64,000 bases of DNA from contig JACMZG010001913.1 of NCBI GenBank assembly GCA_018340805.1, positions 15,547,987 through 15,611,986 of the forward strand. Direction: 5' to 3'. Below are positions 33,893-45,778 of this stretch, piece after piece (within the stretch, counting starts at the first letter, position 1; every line of letters starts with the position of its first letter). Below the pieces are notes generated by a model. The model was not told the DNA's origin. It was given only the letters and a program-made list of their open reading frames with translations, and made no database searches. Made by a program: the position numbers and the translations under genes. The stretch is from Microvelia longipes. Lineage: Eukaryota; Arthropoda; Insecta; Hemiptera; Veliidae.

Positions 33893-34370
33893 GTGCCGGA
33901 GTCACCCGTGGTGTCGTGGTTAAGGTACGCGGTCAATACACTGAATGGACTTTAAACTCCCGAGTTTATTTAGTCATGGGTTTAATTCCAGCACGGGCCT
34001 CTGGGATTTTTATGTGAGGGATAAAAATTCTGCGTACCACGTCCTTCAGAAGGGACGTAAAGTCGGTCTCGAGCCTGTGCGTTGTCAGGTATTCGTAAAT
34101 GATCCCTTACCCTAAATGAAACTGGGTATAGGCAAAATTTAGGACCCTCATAGTAGATTTACTATAATACTATAGTGTGTCTGCCTTGTAGTTAAAAGTG
34201 TATGGAGGTTTGGTTTAACAGCGAGAGCACGCGTTGTTCTTAGCTTTCACTAGACTATAAGAGTCAGAGGAAATATGTATGATTGCTCGAAAAAAGCATG
34301 AGAGGAACCATAGAAATTCACGGCTCTTCTGTCTAGATTAGATGAAATATACACTTAAAATTAAAAGGAG
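33893..34370 (+). repeat. tRNA-derived SINE-like unit (family S2)
   Basis: GTGGTTAAGGTACGCG (A-box-like) and GGTTTAATTCC (B-box-like, 33981-33991) head a unit with ATCCCTTACC, ATGAAACTGGGTATAGGC, GGTTTGGTTTAACAG and ACGGCTCTTCTGTCTAG. The reverse copy at 40321-40630 lacks the head. Confidence 0.7.
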
Positions 34371-34439
34371 TAGAACTTATGAGATTTAAGTTAGGGAATC
34401 GCTAATATGACCCTACGGGTCTAAGCGTAAAAAAATAAT

Positions 34440-34590
34440 TTATTTATTTTTACCAGGAAACGTATAGTACTATAGTGTTTGCACTCAAAATCCGAAACCG
34501 GATTTACACCTGAATCGTCCGTTTTAGATGTTTTTAAGACCGCTTGAGTCCTATTTACAAAGTTGACTGTCTGAAAAGATTTTTTTTTAT
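34440..34590 (+). repeat. Dispersed repeat R1, short copy
   Basis: TAGTGTTTGCACTCAAAATC, CCGAAACCGG, CGTCCGTTTTAGATG and TTTTAAGACCGCTTGAGTCC follow the R1 order. Confidence 0.6.
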
Positions 34591-35270
34591 AAAGATGTAA
34601 ATATATTAAAAATTTTTTGTTACAGGTGAGTTAATGGAGTACTCTGACGTTTTCGTAAGTTCAATTATTTCAGTAACTTAGCATTGGTCAACCACTGACC
34701 ATGTCGAGTAGTTGGCGATATAGTCTGCCCAAGTCAATTCACATTTAACAGACATGACGAGTATCCAGTATTTGATTTATTTGACTTATCTCATTTATAA
34801 CTCTATCCAATTACTAGCCATCTAATTAGTCAATAATTCATCTATTTCTTACACTACCATCATTGCTGCAGTCTTACTATGTATAACTTTATCCTATCAG
34901 GTATTTAGGTTCAAGATGCATTTAAATTTATTTGTTTCCTCTTTACCCTTATTGTGATAGTGATATTTAAATCCCTGTTTATTAATTTCAGTCACTTCTC
35001 TAATTAACTATAGACTTTTTAACAATTTTCACTAGTAATGAGAAAGTAAACAAGAATAAAATATTAAAATTTAACATACAAAAGTATAAAAAAGGTAGTT
35101 AAGTTATAAAAACAATTAAATAAATTTCTATAAATATTACTTAAGTTATTGGTATCATTTTTCTTATTACAAGCTAAAAGTTGTGATGTTATGCACACCA
35201 TTTGTTTCGATTGTAGAAACCTTAAATGATGTTTTTATTTGTTATGATCAAAACCGCTTTTACTTTTCCA
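34591..35270. other. AT-rich sequence, no gene seen
   Basis: Nothing recognised. Confidence 0.4.
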
Positions 35271-35279
35271 CTTTACCAC

Positions 35280-36010
35280 TTTTTTTTACTTTTCCTCATT
35301 TATATAGGAAAAGTATTGTGTTTGCGAAAAAATCCGAAACCGGGATGAAACCGGAATTATCCGTATTAGGCGTTTTTAAGGCCACCTGAGTGGTTTTCGC
35401 AAATTTGTCTGTGTGTGTGTGTGTGCCTATAATCATCGTAGCGCCTAGTGCATTTATGCTAGAGAGTTGAAATTTTGTACAAAAAATTAGTCTACCGCTA
35501 TAGTTGGGCTATTTGGAAAGAACACAAATGTATGACGTCACTAACCCGCAATAATGACTCAGCATAAAATTTCGAAAAATCATAAAACGCGAAAAAAATT
35601 ATGCTATCGGATTAAGATTTGGCACGCATGTGACAATGTATAAGACTAACATAAGTGCTAAGTTTCATATCATTATCAGCATTAGTTTAATTTATATTAA
35701 ACGACTTTTTTTAAATAAAAATTGGGAAATAGTCCAATTGAGTTGAAATTGGTACAAGTGTACCATAAAAATTAAATCATAAAAAATTAAGGAGCATTGA
35801 TTGTGGTCAGTGCTGAATGATTGATCGCTGATAATGATATGGATGCATTTACTATCTAAAGATGAGCGAAGCGAGTGCAAAGGCTTTTGCAGAATACATT
35901 TGGTGAACTGTATTACTGAGGACGAGCAAAGCGAGTCCGAAGCAGGGAGGATGAGCGTAGCGAATCCAATGTAATGAGAAAAAGTTCCGAGGAACCCCGT
36001 ACCCGATTTT
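35280..36010 (+). repeat. Dispersed repeat R1, most complete copy
   Basis: From TACTTTTCCTCATTTATATA through ATCCGAAACCGGGATGAAAC, a GTGTGTGTGT tract, TATGACGTCACTAACCC, ATAAAACGCG and TTGTGGTCAGTGCTGAATG to the tail GATGAGCGAAGCGAG, GACGAGCAAAGCGAG and GATGAGCGTAGCGAATCC, ending GAGGAACCCCGTACCCGATT. About 730 bp. The minus-strand frame at 35692-36015 is a by-product. Confidence 0.75.
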
Positions 36011-37109
36011 ACCATTAGTTAAGTCGTTTAATCGTGAATATAATTTTCAAGAAATAAAATCTACAGGATTAAAAATAACGAATAAAAAAAAGTTCTGAAT
36101 GAGAGAAAATGCCCGTGAATTTTCCCTTATACGAAAGTTTTTCTGTCCGGATCAATTCTGGGGCTTTTATCCTTTGGTATTCTTTTAATAGCTCTTTTAG
36201 ATATTCTTTGAGGTTAACCCTTTGCCTTTACTATTTGCCTCTACTGCTTACCCCCTATTTACTGCCCACTGCCTTCGGAATCCCTTCCCCTTTTTTAGAT
36301 TCTTTGAACATCTCTTTATTTAATGGATTGGAATTAATAATAGGAAGGGGGAGTGGTTGGTTAAAAATAAAAATATACACCGTTTATTTTTTTTTACCAA
36401 TTACTAAATATTACTTATAGAATGTGCAAAAACAATTGCCGGGGTTAGAATCGTGTAAACAGATGTGAAAGATATTCTGTTTTTTACAATTGAGTGTATC
36501 ACCAGGTCCTTTACTTCTTGGTTATATCCAGAATAAAAATAAATCAACTGGAGCATGACGACTTGGTGTCCAAGGGTTTGTCCAAAATTCATTTTTATAT
36601 AATAGAGAGTGAGTCATAGACGCTGACCCTTTCCTTATACCCAATGGTGCTAATTTATTCTAGAGTAACTAATGTAAACATTTTGTTTCTAGTTTTACTT
36701 GAAGATGCTCAAAATGGATTAGAATAAACAGGGTGATACATTTAAAATAGATAGCCCTGATTACTCAGCTCCATACGGAGGTATAGCGATAAAATTGGTA
36801 TCCACCCCTACTAAGTTGACCACTGGGAGTTTAAATACTTAATTTTTTTTAATCGTCAGGCATGTATAGTAATGTGATTACCAAAATTTGTTTTTCTATG
36901 TTAACTTTAAAAAGTTTAATATGAGCATACCATTAAAAAGATAATTTCCGAAACTGTGTCATATCCTTGGTAATTTGATATCTATAACGCTGAATTCCGG
37001 TAATTTTTGTCCATACCTTTATTTCTTCCATACAATGTAATAGAACGGATGAATTCTGGATTACAAGTAAGCTTATTTTTAATTCCAAAAAAAAGCGGGT
37101 GAAAGTAAC
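36011..37109. other. No gene seen
   Basis: The 103-codon frame at 36109-36420 is Leu/Phe/Tyr-rich and resembles no family I know. No start context or neighbours support it. Confidence 0.4.
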
Positions 37110-37445
37110 GAAACTAGATACAATATAATTGGACGAGAGACACCTAGGAATTGTAACAAGCAAAATGCAATGGTATTCCTGGGAACTGGTAGGGGAATGT
37201 CCCACTCTTGTTCGTTACGTCTAACTCATCAGGGCGCCGACAGAGCCTAAACCCACTCTGGCCTTCAATTAAAATTCCGAAGAATATAATGTGAAGTATT
37301 TACCAGAGATGAGCGGTCCTCCCTTACCACCATCATGCTTGGCAAGAAAAACTTAATTTAATACTACCGAGCTTTGCAAAACATGAATAGTTGACACAAT
37401 AATTGTGCGAGAGACACCTAGGAAATGTAACAAGCAAAATCCTAC
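37110..37445. repeat. Palindromic MITE family (FB), rearranged copies
   Basis: GACGAGAGACACCTAGGAAT and the centre GTTACGTCTAACTCATCAGG occur at 37130-37255. A second left arm with AGCTTTGCAAAACATGAATA, GACACAATAATTGTG and GAAATGTAACAAGC lies at 37370-37440. Confidence 0.65.
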
Positions 37446-38870
37446 GCTACATCTCCCATCGGTCTCCATAAGTTACCTTATAAACGTTTTATTGGGTTCT
37501 TCTAGGTGCAAATATATAATGATTTAGAAAAGACTATCTATAGATGCATCTTGCACATGGAATTTAGACATAGGAAGAAGTTGATAAATTGAAGAATAAT
37601 GCTAGCTGGTTTAATGTAGGGGAACTTAGGTCAAATCAAGTCAAGGGTCTGTAATAAAATGAATAGAGCATGTTGTGTATTTTCCCTTTTAAAGTAGCCA
37701 CTTCGCGGCGTGGCCCCACTGCCCACTTTATGGCCACTTTGTTTTTTTTATAATTTTTGTAAACAATAAAGAATGAAGTATTATTTTATTTTTTATCATA
37801 GGAGAAATTAATACAACAATTTAATTGGACATTAAATGAGGAAAATGACAGATTTAGTGGGGTTCTTTAAAAAAATTGCATTTCAGGATGCTTCCTAGTC
37901 TCATTAATTCCTTTGAAAACGATGTTGAACTGATTCAGCCTCTGTGATCTCCCCTGCAACTAAAATAGTCCTGCATGTTTTTTTAGGAATGCTACCTCGT
38001 TTATTTGGTGGTCTTACCTAACGGTGTGAGGTAAAGACTGTCTTCTTGATATTTTGATATGCTTTAAGTGAGTTTTAGCTAAATTCGTTTGAGAACCTTT
38101 GACATGTACAAAACAAAGTCTATTTGTAATACTGTATGTGGAATATCACTTGAGGTCATACACCTTGCTTATGTGGTATTTAAATGGTACCGGGATGTCT
38201 GCCGAGTGGGTAGACACCCAAATACAGTCACACCTCGTACCTTCAAGGACTATCCGCTCCCACACTCTCAACAAAAGTAGATTAAAATAATATATATTAA
38301 ATTATTTGTCGTATTAAAATTCCAAACAAGGGCAGATATCTGGAAAAATAAAATTCTTACTTACTTCTACCAGTCGGTAAAAAATGCCTTTTTGAGAAGA
38401 AGATGAAAATTCATTTACAGTGGAGAAAATGTAGTTATTATTTTAAATTCTGAAGACAAAATATTTTTGCCTCATCCGATAGAAAAAAGCTTTAGCCCCT
38501 TATGAGGCGATGTCTGGTGCGTACTGTTTTGCCTCTTTCTCAAATAACTTGGGTCATACCAATCGGTGCCTTTATAAGTTGGCGAGGATAAAACACTTTG
38601 AAGGCAAAATCTTTCTATATGGGTATTACAAATGTCTCTAAAGCTATTTAAGGGTATAATACCGCTAAGCGCAAAAAAAGCCTCGACACAGAAAGCAAAA
38701 TTTTTATTTTCGGGTTTATTAGGTATTCATTTGTTATCGACCATATAGTTCATCAAGCTCGATATCTTATCTAGTTTTTACTTCATAATGTTAACCTATT
38801 GACTAGCGTTACACAGCTCTTTTTTTATCAGGCGTAAATGTTATTTTATTACCCAAACTAAAAGCACAAT
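37446..38870. other. No gene seen
   Basis: AT-rich with a CGCGGCGTGGCC patch near 37700. Overlapping 63-codon frames at 38089-38290 lack support. Confidence 0.4.
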
Positions 38871-38872
38871 TT

Positions 38873-39022
38873 TTGTCAAAATAGCATCTAATTATTCGAT
38901 ATCTGGAGAATGTTTCTGGAATCTTTAGACTTCATGAAATAAAGAGTAAAATGACGTTATAAGTAACTTTTTCTTTTTGTATTGATAATATTGAAAATCG
39001 GATAACCCTATACTTATTCATA

Positions 39023-39110
<88 letters not shown>

Positions 39111-39292
39111 ACACAATTTTGTCAAAATAGCATCTAATTATTCGATATCTGGAGAATGTTTCTCGAATCTTTAGACTTCATGAAATAAAGAGTAAAATGA
39201 CGTTATAAGTAACTTTTTCTTTTTGTATTGATAATATTGAAAATCGGATAACCCTATACTTATTTCATAATTATATATATATTATATATATA

Positions 39293-39355
<63 letters not shown>

Positions 39356-39366
39356 ATATATATATT
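38873..39366 (+). repeat. Tandem duplication that includes (TA)n
   Basis: About 150 bases from TTTGTCAAAATAGCATC to CCCTATACTTATT occur twice (38873-39025 and 39117-39265) with one or two changes. Each copy is followed by 80-95 bases of TA. Confidence 0.85.
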
Positions 39367-40320
39367 AGCTGGCAACTTTAGACTTGAGTAAGCACGTGAC
39401 TATTTTTTTTAGAATACATGCGAATATGACAGTTTTATCGTGAAAATCGTTATGAACGGAACGTATAAGGGAGATTAATATTTAACGAGTTAAGTTTACG
39501 GTGAAGTCACGCTCTGATGTGCTTAGACTATGTTACGGTTATGCGCATCTCTATGCCATATTACTTACTTAACTGTTTGTAACCATATTGTTTACTTAAC
39601 TAATAAACGTATTATTTTAGATAAGTACATTTTTAATAAATTAATGACTTATTTTCTAAAAGTAGTTAGTGGACTTTTTTAAAAGTAATAGTTAATAATT
39701 CACCAAGGGAGAGTAGATAGTTTTTGATCCCTGGGTTGTTGGGTCCTAAGTCCTTAATAAGAAAAGAAGAGAACCTTAAGTCTAAGAAAAGAACCTTAAT
39801 ATTTAAATAAAAACCTTAAAAATAAAATTAAAACCTTAATTCTGAAACTTGCCTAACTACTTACTTAGTTGTTTCCGATATTTGCTGAAGGATCTATTCA
39901 GTACCTCTAAAAAAACATGAGTTTTGAAATAGCGGTTTCCTTGATGAATGTTATTTCTTGATGCAATAATAATAAATAACTAAGGAAAATGTTACCCAAA
40001 TTATTTATTGGACAGTATCTTACCAGTTATTAAATTATTTATTGGGAAATAAATAATTTTCTACATATTTGGCCTCTATAAAAGCTCGTCCATCGGCAAT
40101 CTATAAAATCTTTTGGCAATTTAAAAAAAAAATCGCTTATGATGTGGCTCGTTTGGCATGAGTTGGACCCAGGAGTGTGATCAAAAGCCGTTTCTAATGT
40201 CACTGATTACGAGTGATAGTGATAGTGATATAGGGGGGACTGGTAGTAACTACCAGGCAAGTAGGCCACAATGTTGGGCCCTTTTTGCCAGCTCCCTAAG
40301 ATAGTGTTCTACTCTTAATT
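39367..40320. other. No gene seen
   Basis: AT-rich. Near 39745-39845 short units of AAGAACCTTAA repeat four to five times. Confidence 0.4.
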
Positions 40321-40630
40321 TCAAGTGTAGGTATATTTCATCTAATCTAGACAGAAGAGCCGTGAATTTCTATGGTTCCTCTCATGCTTTTTCAAGCAAA
40401 CATACATATTTTCACTGACTTTTATAGTCTAGTGAAAACTGGGAACAACACGTGCTCTCACTGTTAAACCAAACCTCCACACACTTTAAACTACAAGGCA
40501 GGAACAGTTTAGTATTGTAATAAATCTACAATGAGGGTTCTAAATTTGCCTATACCCAGTTTCATCTTAAGATCTTAAGGTAAGGGATCTTTAACGAGTA
40601 CCAGAGCACAGGCTCGAGTTCTACGTTGTT
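40321..40630 (-). repeat. SINE-like unit S2, head-less reverse copy
   Basis: Reverse complement of about 34060-34345, with CTAGACAGAAGAGCCGTGAA, GTTAAACCAAACC and GCCTATACCCAGTTTCAT. The head side stops at a (TA)n tract. Confidence 0.75.
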
Positions 40631-40637
40631 TGATATA

Positions 40638-40671
40638 TGTATATGTATATATATATATATATTATATATAT

Positions 40672-40715
<44 letters not shown>

Positions 40716-41405
40716 TATATATACTAAACTCCTTTTGTATATACAAAAGGAATATTATATTCCTCTTTCATACTCTTTGCAAAGTCAAATAATCGAGTAA
40801 AATGAATCAATGAGTAAAAAACACTTTGTTCTACCGAGTAACTCACCGTAGGAAAAAGGAATGACGTCTAACTATTAGTGCGCCAAAGCTACATTTTCAA
40901 TTTAGTCAAATATTCAAATAGCTAAACAGTCTTTGTGAAAATTTATACTTCAACAACTTAGAGCCTGTTTTTAAATAATTTTTATTCAACTAAACTTTTA
41001 ATCCTATTGAAACGGTTTAGTTTTTCTCCAAATAGTTTTCCAGAGTAAGAATACTCGAGGGACAAAGGACATCTTCTGAATATTAAAGCTATTTATATTT
41101 GAATATCTCCTTTTAGTGGCTTGTGGCCTTTTTAACCCTTTTCGGGACACAATAAGCCGAAAGGACAGTATTTACACGAGCTAAACTGGTTGCAGATTAA
41201 ATGGATTCTATTTTAAACGAATTTAACCCAGGCAAGTCCTTTACAATCATTTTACTTTGAATAATGTTATATTTTTACTTTTATTAAACATTTAAGGCTA
41301 AAAAAGTGAAATTTTTAGTAAAAAACATTTAAATGTTTTAACAAATAATATATATATTATATATATATATATATATATATTATTATATATAATATATATA
41401 TATAA
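40638..41405. other. Two (TA)n tracts with unique DNA between
   Basis: TA tracts at 40638-40724 and 41346-41404. CTCCTTTTGTATATACAAAAGGA at 40730-40752 is a perfect palindrome apart from its outermost base. Nothing else seen. Confidence 0.6.
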
Positions 41406-43120
41406 ATACATATAAAATATATAATTGTAAAAAACGTTTTTTTGCTTGGCGACTATATTTAGTAAAAAAAAACATTCCTAGTATGCTATTTTTCTAAAAC
41501 AAATATTTAGAATAAAGCCAGTATAATGCATATAAATTTACTGGTACACTTCTTATGATCGCCTCATTGGCCAAAAGTTTCATTTCTGGTGGCGTATTTT
41601 CAATGTTTGAAGCACTATCCATGATTATTAGACACTTGATAAATAATAATTAAACCGAAGTTATCAAATACGTTCGATTATTTATTTGATAAACAAAAAA
41701 AGATCAGAAAGGTTATAGTAACTACTAGCGGTTATAGTAACTACTTGTGAGGAAAAGTTCTGAGGTATCCCGTGCCAGATTTTTAATGTATTAATGTTTG
41801 TTTGTATTACTGTTTACTATTAGGGTCAAACGGGTCACTTGACCCCCCCCCCCCGGTAAAATTAGACATTTTAGATTGACCCGCACTGGAAATTTATAAG
41901 AATTTAATGGTTGTTATCCTGCATTTTTATAAAAATTAACCAGCACTAAACGTAAAAATCAAAGTTCTATAACCACAAATTGTCTATTTATAAAACTTTG
42001 GTAAAAAATGTAATGTATATCTAAAATAGAAGTAATTAACATTTTTATCTGTAAAATAATTCTAAATAATAACTTAAATCTAAATAAAGATTAATATTTT
42101 CTTAGGGATATTTGTTTTTGTAGGTTGGCTATTCTTCAAAATCAACATTATTTGCAATTATTCGTTTCAGTTTTGTGTTCTACTTAGTATGTTGAATATT
42201 TTTAAAAAAAGAATTATTCTTTTTTTATTTTTTGTACGTTAATTTATAATTATAACTGCTCTGACCATCCAATTAGTGTTTTTAATAATCGAGGCAAATG
42301 CGGCAAAAAACAACAGAACGAAAGCAGTGTTTATTACTGCGAACCGCGACTTAAACTTTAGCTGAAGAATAAGTTTATTTTATGTATGAATTTTCGACAA
42401 CAGACAGCATTATGCTGCTAAATTAATATTTTGATTTAATATCATAAGGAAAAGGTAAATAAAAATTCATAATAAAAATGCATGTGTTTATTAAATTACC
42501 AAAGAAATTGAAAGCAATAATAATTATTAAAATAACCCCCGTCTACACAGAGTCAAATCGGAGGCGAGACTTCAACCTGGTGTTTAACCCAGTGTTCAAC
42601 ACATCTTGTAAACGAGGTAATTATTATATTCAATTTCAATTGGTATCTCATTACACAAAACATTACTGTGTGGTTTTAAAAAGTTTTTAATACTATATCA
42701 TTTGACCACGTACACACAGCGTATTTAACAGGCGATCGTATTGGATACGTATACAATACGGTCAACTAACTTCAGGGTTCTTACAGCGTCTAATAATTAT
42801 TATTGTTATGAACGTACGTATTATTATTTAATACTATAATGTCAAGCATTTGACCAATGCTATTGTCTTTACTTGACGAATAAAGTAGTGTACATTTAAC
42901 TTTACTTTATAGCATTAAAAAATTATTGTATCCATAGTCCGAATAAATTAAACACAAAAGAAATATTTGATTTGTAAAATGTTAAGGTTAATACATTTTT
43001 TGAAAGAATTGTTTGTTGCTAATAGTTTTGTAGCTAATAGTTTAGAAAGAAATTTTAGAGAAGTAGGGTGTAGAGTAGCATAAAAATGAGTTATATTACG
43101 CGAGGGGTTCCCGGCTGACA
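41406..43120. other. No gene seen
   Basis: Includes an R1 tail fragment at 41750-41800 and a C run at 41844-41854. The frame at 42478-42690 is unsupported. Confidence 0.4.
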
Positions 43121-43124
43121 TCAG

Positions 43125-43196
43125 AGCAGAGTGGCGCAGTGGAAGCGTGCTGGGCCCATAACCCAGAGGTCCGTGGATCGAAACCACGCTCTGCTA
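43125..43196 (+). tRNA. Initiator tRNA-Met (CAT)
   Basis: 72 nt without intron. The acceptor AGCAGAG (43125-43131) pairs with CTCTGCT (43189-43195), followed by A73. The anticodon stem CTGGG/CCCAG has three G-C pairs, and CAT lies at 43157-43159. The T-loop is ATCGAAA, with A where elongator tRNAs have T54. A1-T72, the GGG/CCC stem and A54 together mark the cytoplasmic initiator, which starts translation. CCA is not encoded, as expected. A T5 Pol III terminator follows at 43202-43206. It lies among repeats but every stem is intact, so I regard it as functional. Confidence 0.95.
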
Positions 43197-43201
43197 ATAA
43201 G

Positions 43202-43206
43202 TTTTT
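43202..43206 (+). terminator. Pol III T-run terminator of tRNA-iMet
   Basis: Five T residues six bases after the tRNA 3' end. Confidence 0.7.
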
Positions 43207-43374
43207 GCTCCAAATTGTCGGATTAGTTGAATAAAATTAATTTTTACCTAATTTCAATATTAAAACTATAACTTTTAATTTTAGTTCTTTATTAATAATG
43301 CCTTATAGTATTTTTTTATTTAATAAATAAAATATTGTTAATTAAAATAAGGAAAAATCGGGTTCGGTGTACCT

Positions 43375-43880
43375 CACATCTCATCGGATTAACTACGCTC
43401 ATTCTTCTACTTCGGACTCGCTTCGCTTGTCCTTATGTGTGCTAAGTTATTAGCATTAGTTCAATTTTTATCCACGACTTGTATACGTTTTTGTAAAGAA
43501 AATAAAAGTCGGAAAATGATCCTATATTAAGTTGAAATTTTTCAACTTATGTTTCTGTATTTTCATAACAATATTATTATTAAAGAAGTAATAAGTTGGT
43601 TATTCTAGATCAAGACATCGAGGGCCCCTGCCCTCTGTGGAAAAAATTAGCCACTAAGTATGAAAATTTTCCAGTCTCAAAATTTTCTAGTGTCTTTAAA
43701 AAAAATAAGAACTATCTGATGTCGAGCGAAACGAGTTCGATGACGCCTTGTAGCATAAATTTGGCAATTTATATCTTCTAAGGACGTGCGAAGCGGGTCC
43801 GAGGTAGTGAGGATGAGCGTAGCGAATCCGCAATAAGGTAAGGAAAAGTTCTAAGTTGCCCCGCATCCAATACTTGTAAC
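43375..43880. repeat. Dispersed repeat R1, tails in both orientations
   Basis: 43375-43435 is a reverse tail (ATCGGATTAACTACGCTCAT and CGGACTCGCTTCGCTTGTCC). 43436-43880 is a forward tail with GTCGAGCGAAACGAGTTCG, ACGTGCGAAGCGGGTCCG and GATGAGCGTAGCGAATCCG. Confidence 0.65.
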
Positions 43881-44225
43881 TATACCGGATAAAAGAATTT
43901 CCTGACATGAGCGGGAAATATAATAGTCATAGATTTTCGGAAATGGTCTCTACCACCCAGTAAATCGACTAAGGCGGTTTCAGATTTGCATTTATTTTTA
44001 CTTTTCCCCAATTATACCGTAGGTATAATGTGCTGTAGCTGACTTAATCATCATGCATTTCTTTTTCACGAGTTATTAAAAATGTAGTGTAGTGTTGATT
44101 CTAAGATCAAGTCATCGAGGGTTCCCTACCATAGAGGTATAAACTATATATAAAAAAGGTTTATTTCTTTTTTTACAACACAACACAGGTTTAAAATATA
44201 AAATGATATCTTAAAAAATAAAAAT

Positions 44226-44640
44226 TGGAGCGGTGGTCCGCATGTCGGGCGAATTTCCTTTGGATGCGAGCACTCAAACCCAAAGTACCTGGGTTCAAAT
44301 CCTAGTAGGGACAATAATTTTTTATCGTTTTTTTACCTAATATAAGTTTACAACTTGAAAATAATTCTGGCGCGGTGGTCCGCTTGTCGGGCGAATTTCC
44401 TTTGGATGCGTGTTTTCGTGCTTTTTACATTACATAAGTTTACAACTACTAAATAAATAATTCCGGCGCGGTGGTCCGCTGTCGGGCGAATTTAATTTAG
44501 AATGCGTGTTTCCGTGCTAAACAACCCATTTCTTGCTTATGCAAGAACCGTGCCCATAGCGTGGTTCCGGTTCATGCTTTAGAACCTAAGCAGTTACTCA
44601 ATTGTCAAGCACTGCTCGTAACTCATTTTGTCTGTATTTT
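44226..44640 (+). repeat. Three tandem tRNA-like repeat heads (family T3)
   Basis: GCGGTGGTCCGC, GTCGGGCGAATTTCCTTTGG, then ATGCG occurs at about 44228, 44368 and 44465. The first has a B box GGTTCAAATCC (44291-44301). The last continues into CCGGTTCATGCTTTAGAACC, as in the copy at 30800-30990. None folds into a full tRNA. Confidence 0.65.
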
Positions 44641-44789
44641 CCAAAGGAAATGCGCATAACCATCCAGTTGTTGTACAAAACTATGCCTCTAAAATTAGGA
44701 GTACGCACTATTATTTGCACTAGTTTAAAGCTTAGTTACTTATCTTTAAGCTTAGTCAGTTATCTTTTTCGTCATTAGGGACCTCTGAA

Positions 44790-44930
44790 ACGGAATTGTG
44801 TCGTGGTCCGAGGTTCGAATTCCGCCATGACGCCTATCCCATTAGCCGAATTTCCAAAGAAAATTCGCTAAAAGGAGGAAGTTCAATTGCTATACTGTTC
44901 TTCCACTTCCCCTAGATTTCTTATACACTA
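44790..44930 (+). repeat. SINE-like fragment with B box
   Basis: GTGGTCCGAGGTTCGAATTC then CGCCATGACGCC, with GGTTCGAATTCC fitting the Pol III B box. The sequence after it (GAATTTCCAAAGAAAATTCG) forms a short hairpin. Confidence 0.45.
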
Positions 44931-45004
44931 AATAACTAATTACCAAAATGTTTTTAATTAAGATAATTTGTACATATACTAGATATCATACATATACATT
45001 TGTA

Positions 45005-45365
45005 CATACTCGTATACTAGAGGGGTCATAGCCTATTTCAATACATTGAGAGGCCTGACAAATCTTTTTGGGGCTCTCAGGGGCTCTGTTTAACCTTACT
45101 GAAACCTCAAGATCCTTGAGAGTAAGTTAAGTTGGTTAAGTTAACATTGATTTTGGTTTCCCGCACATTGTTTGTGTTTTGATTAGTATTTTTACTAATA
45201 GTATAGTATCATTTTTAGTATAGTATATAGTATTATTTGTAATATTCTCCTTTAGAAGTTAGTGTAATTTTGTACTGATTACTTAAATTGTATTTATAAA
45301 GGTGGTCAGGTTACTTTTCTGATGTTTCACAATTTAACTTACAGGGCCCCTCTAGTAATAATATC
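45005..45365 (-). repeat. Dispersed repeat R3, reverse copy
   Basis: Reverse complement of the main blocks of 12640-12965: TAGAGGGGTCATAGCC, GGGGCTCTCAGGGGCTCTGT, GGTGGTCAGGTTACTT and GGGCCCCTCTAGTAATA. Confidence 0.65.
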
Positions 45366-45778
45366 TCTATGGCCCCTACCATCTGTGGAAAAAATTAGCC
45401 ACGAAGTTTACGAGTACTTTCCTTAGTTAACTTAAACATGAAAGTTTTACTTCTACATTTTTTTTTTTTTTTCTTTGAGAATTCTCATTAATTCTAATTC
45501 ATGCTCAAATGCTATTGCTTGTTTCTTTTGTTGCAAATTTGTTACACTTTTTAAAGAGTTTATCATATTGTTATTTTATTTAGATATAGTTTGTATTTTG
45601 TTCTTTTCATTAAAAGATTTTAAAATGTTTTTCCTTAAATCATGTAAGGTGCAATAATTGTAGTATAGTAACCTTTTTTATATATTTTCTTTTATTTATG
45701 TAAATTAGGCTGATGCCTGTTCTTTGTAAATAAATAAAAAAAAATAAAAAAGTACTCTCTCAGAAGATAAGCTGTTTT

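Noticed and set aside
36109..36420. 103-codon hydrophobic frame
   Set aside because: Possible membrane-like composition, but no homology, context or conservation can be judged here.
42530..42790. CCCCGTCTACACAGAG as a piggyBac or hAT transposon end
   Set aside because: No matching inverted end or target duplication found nearby.
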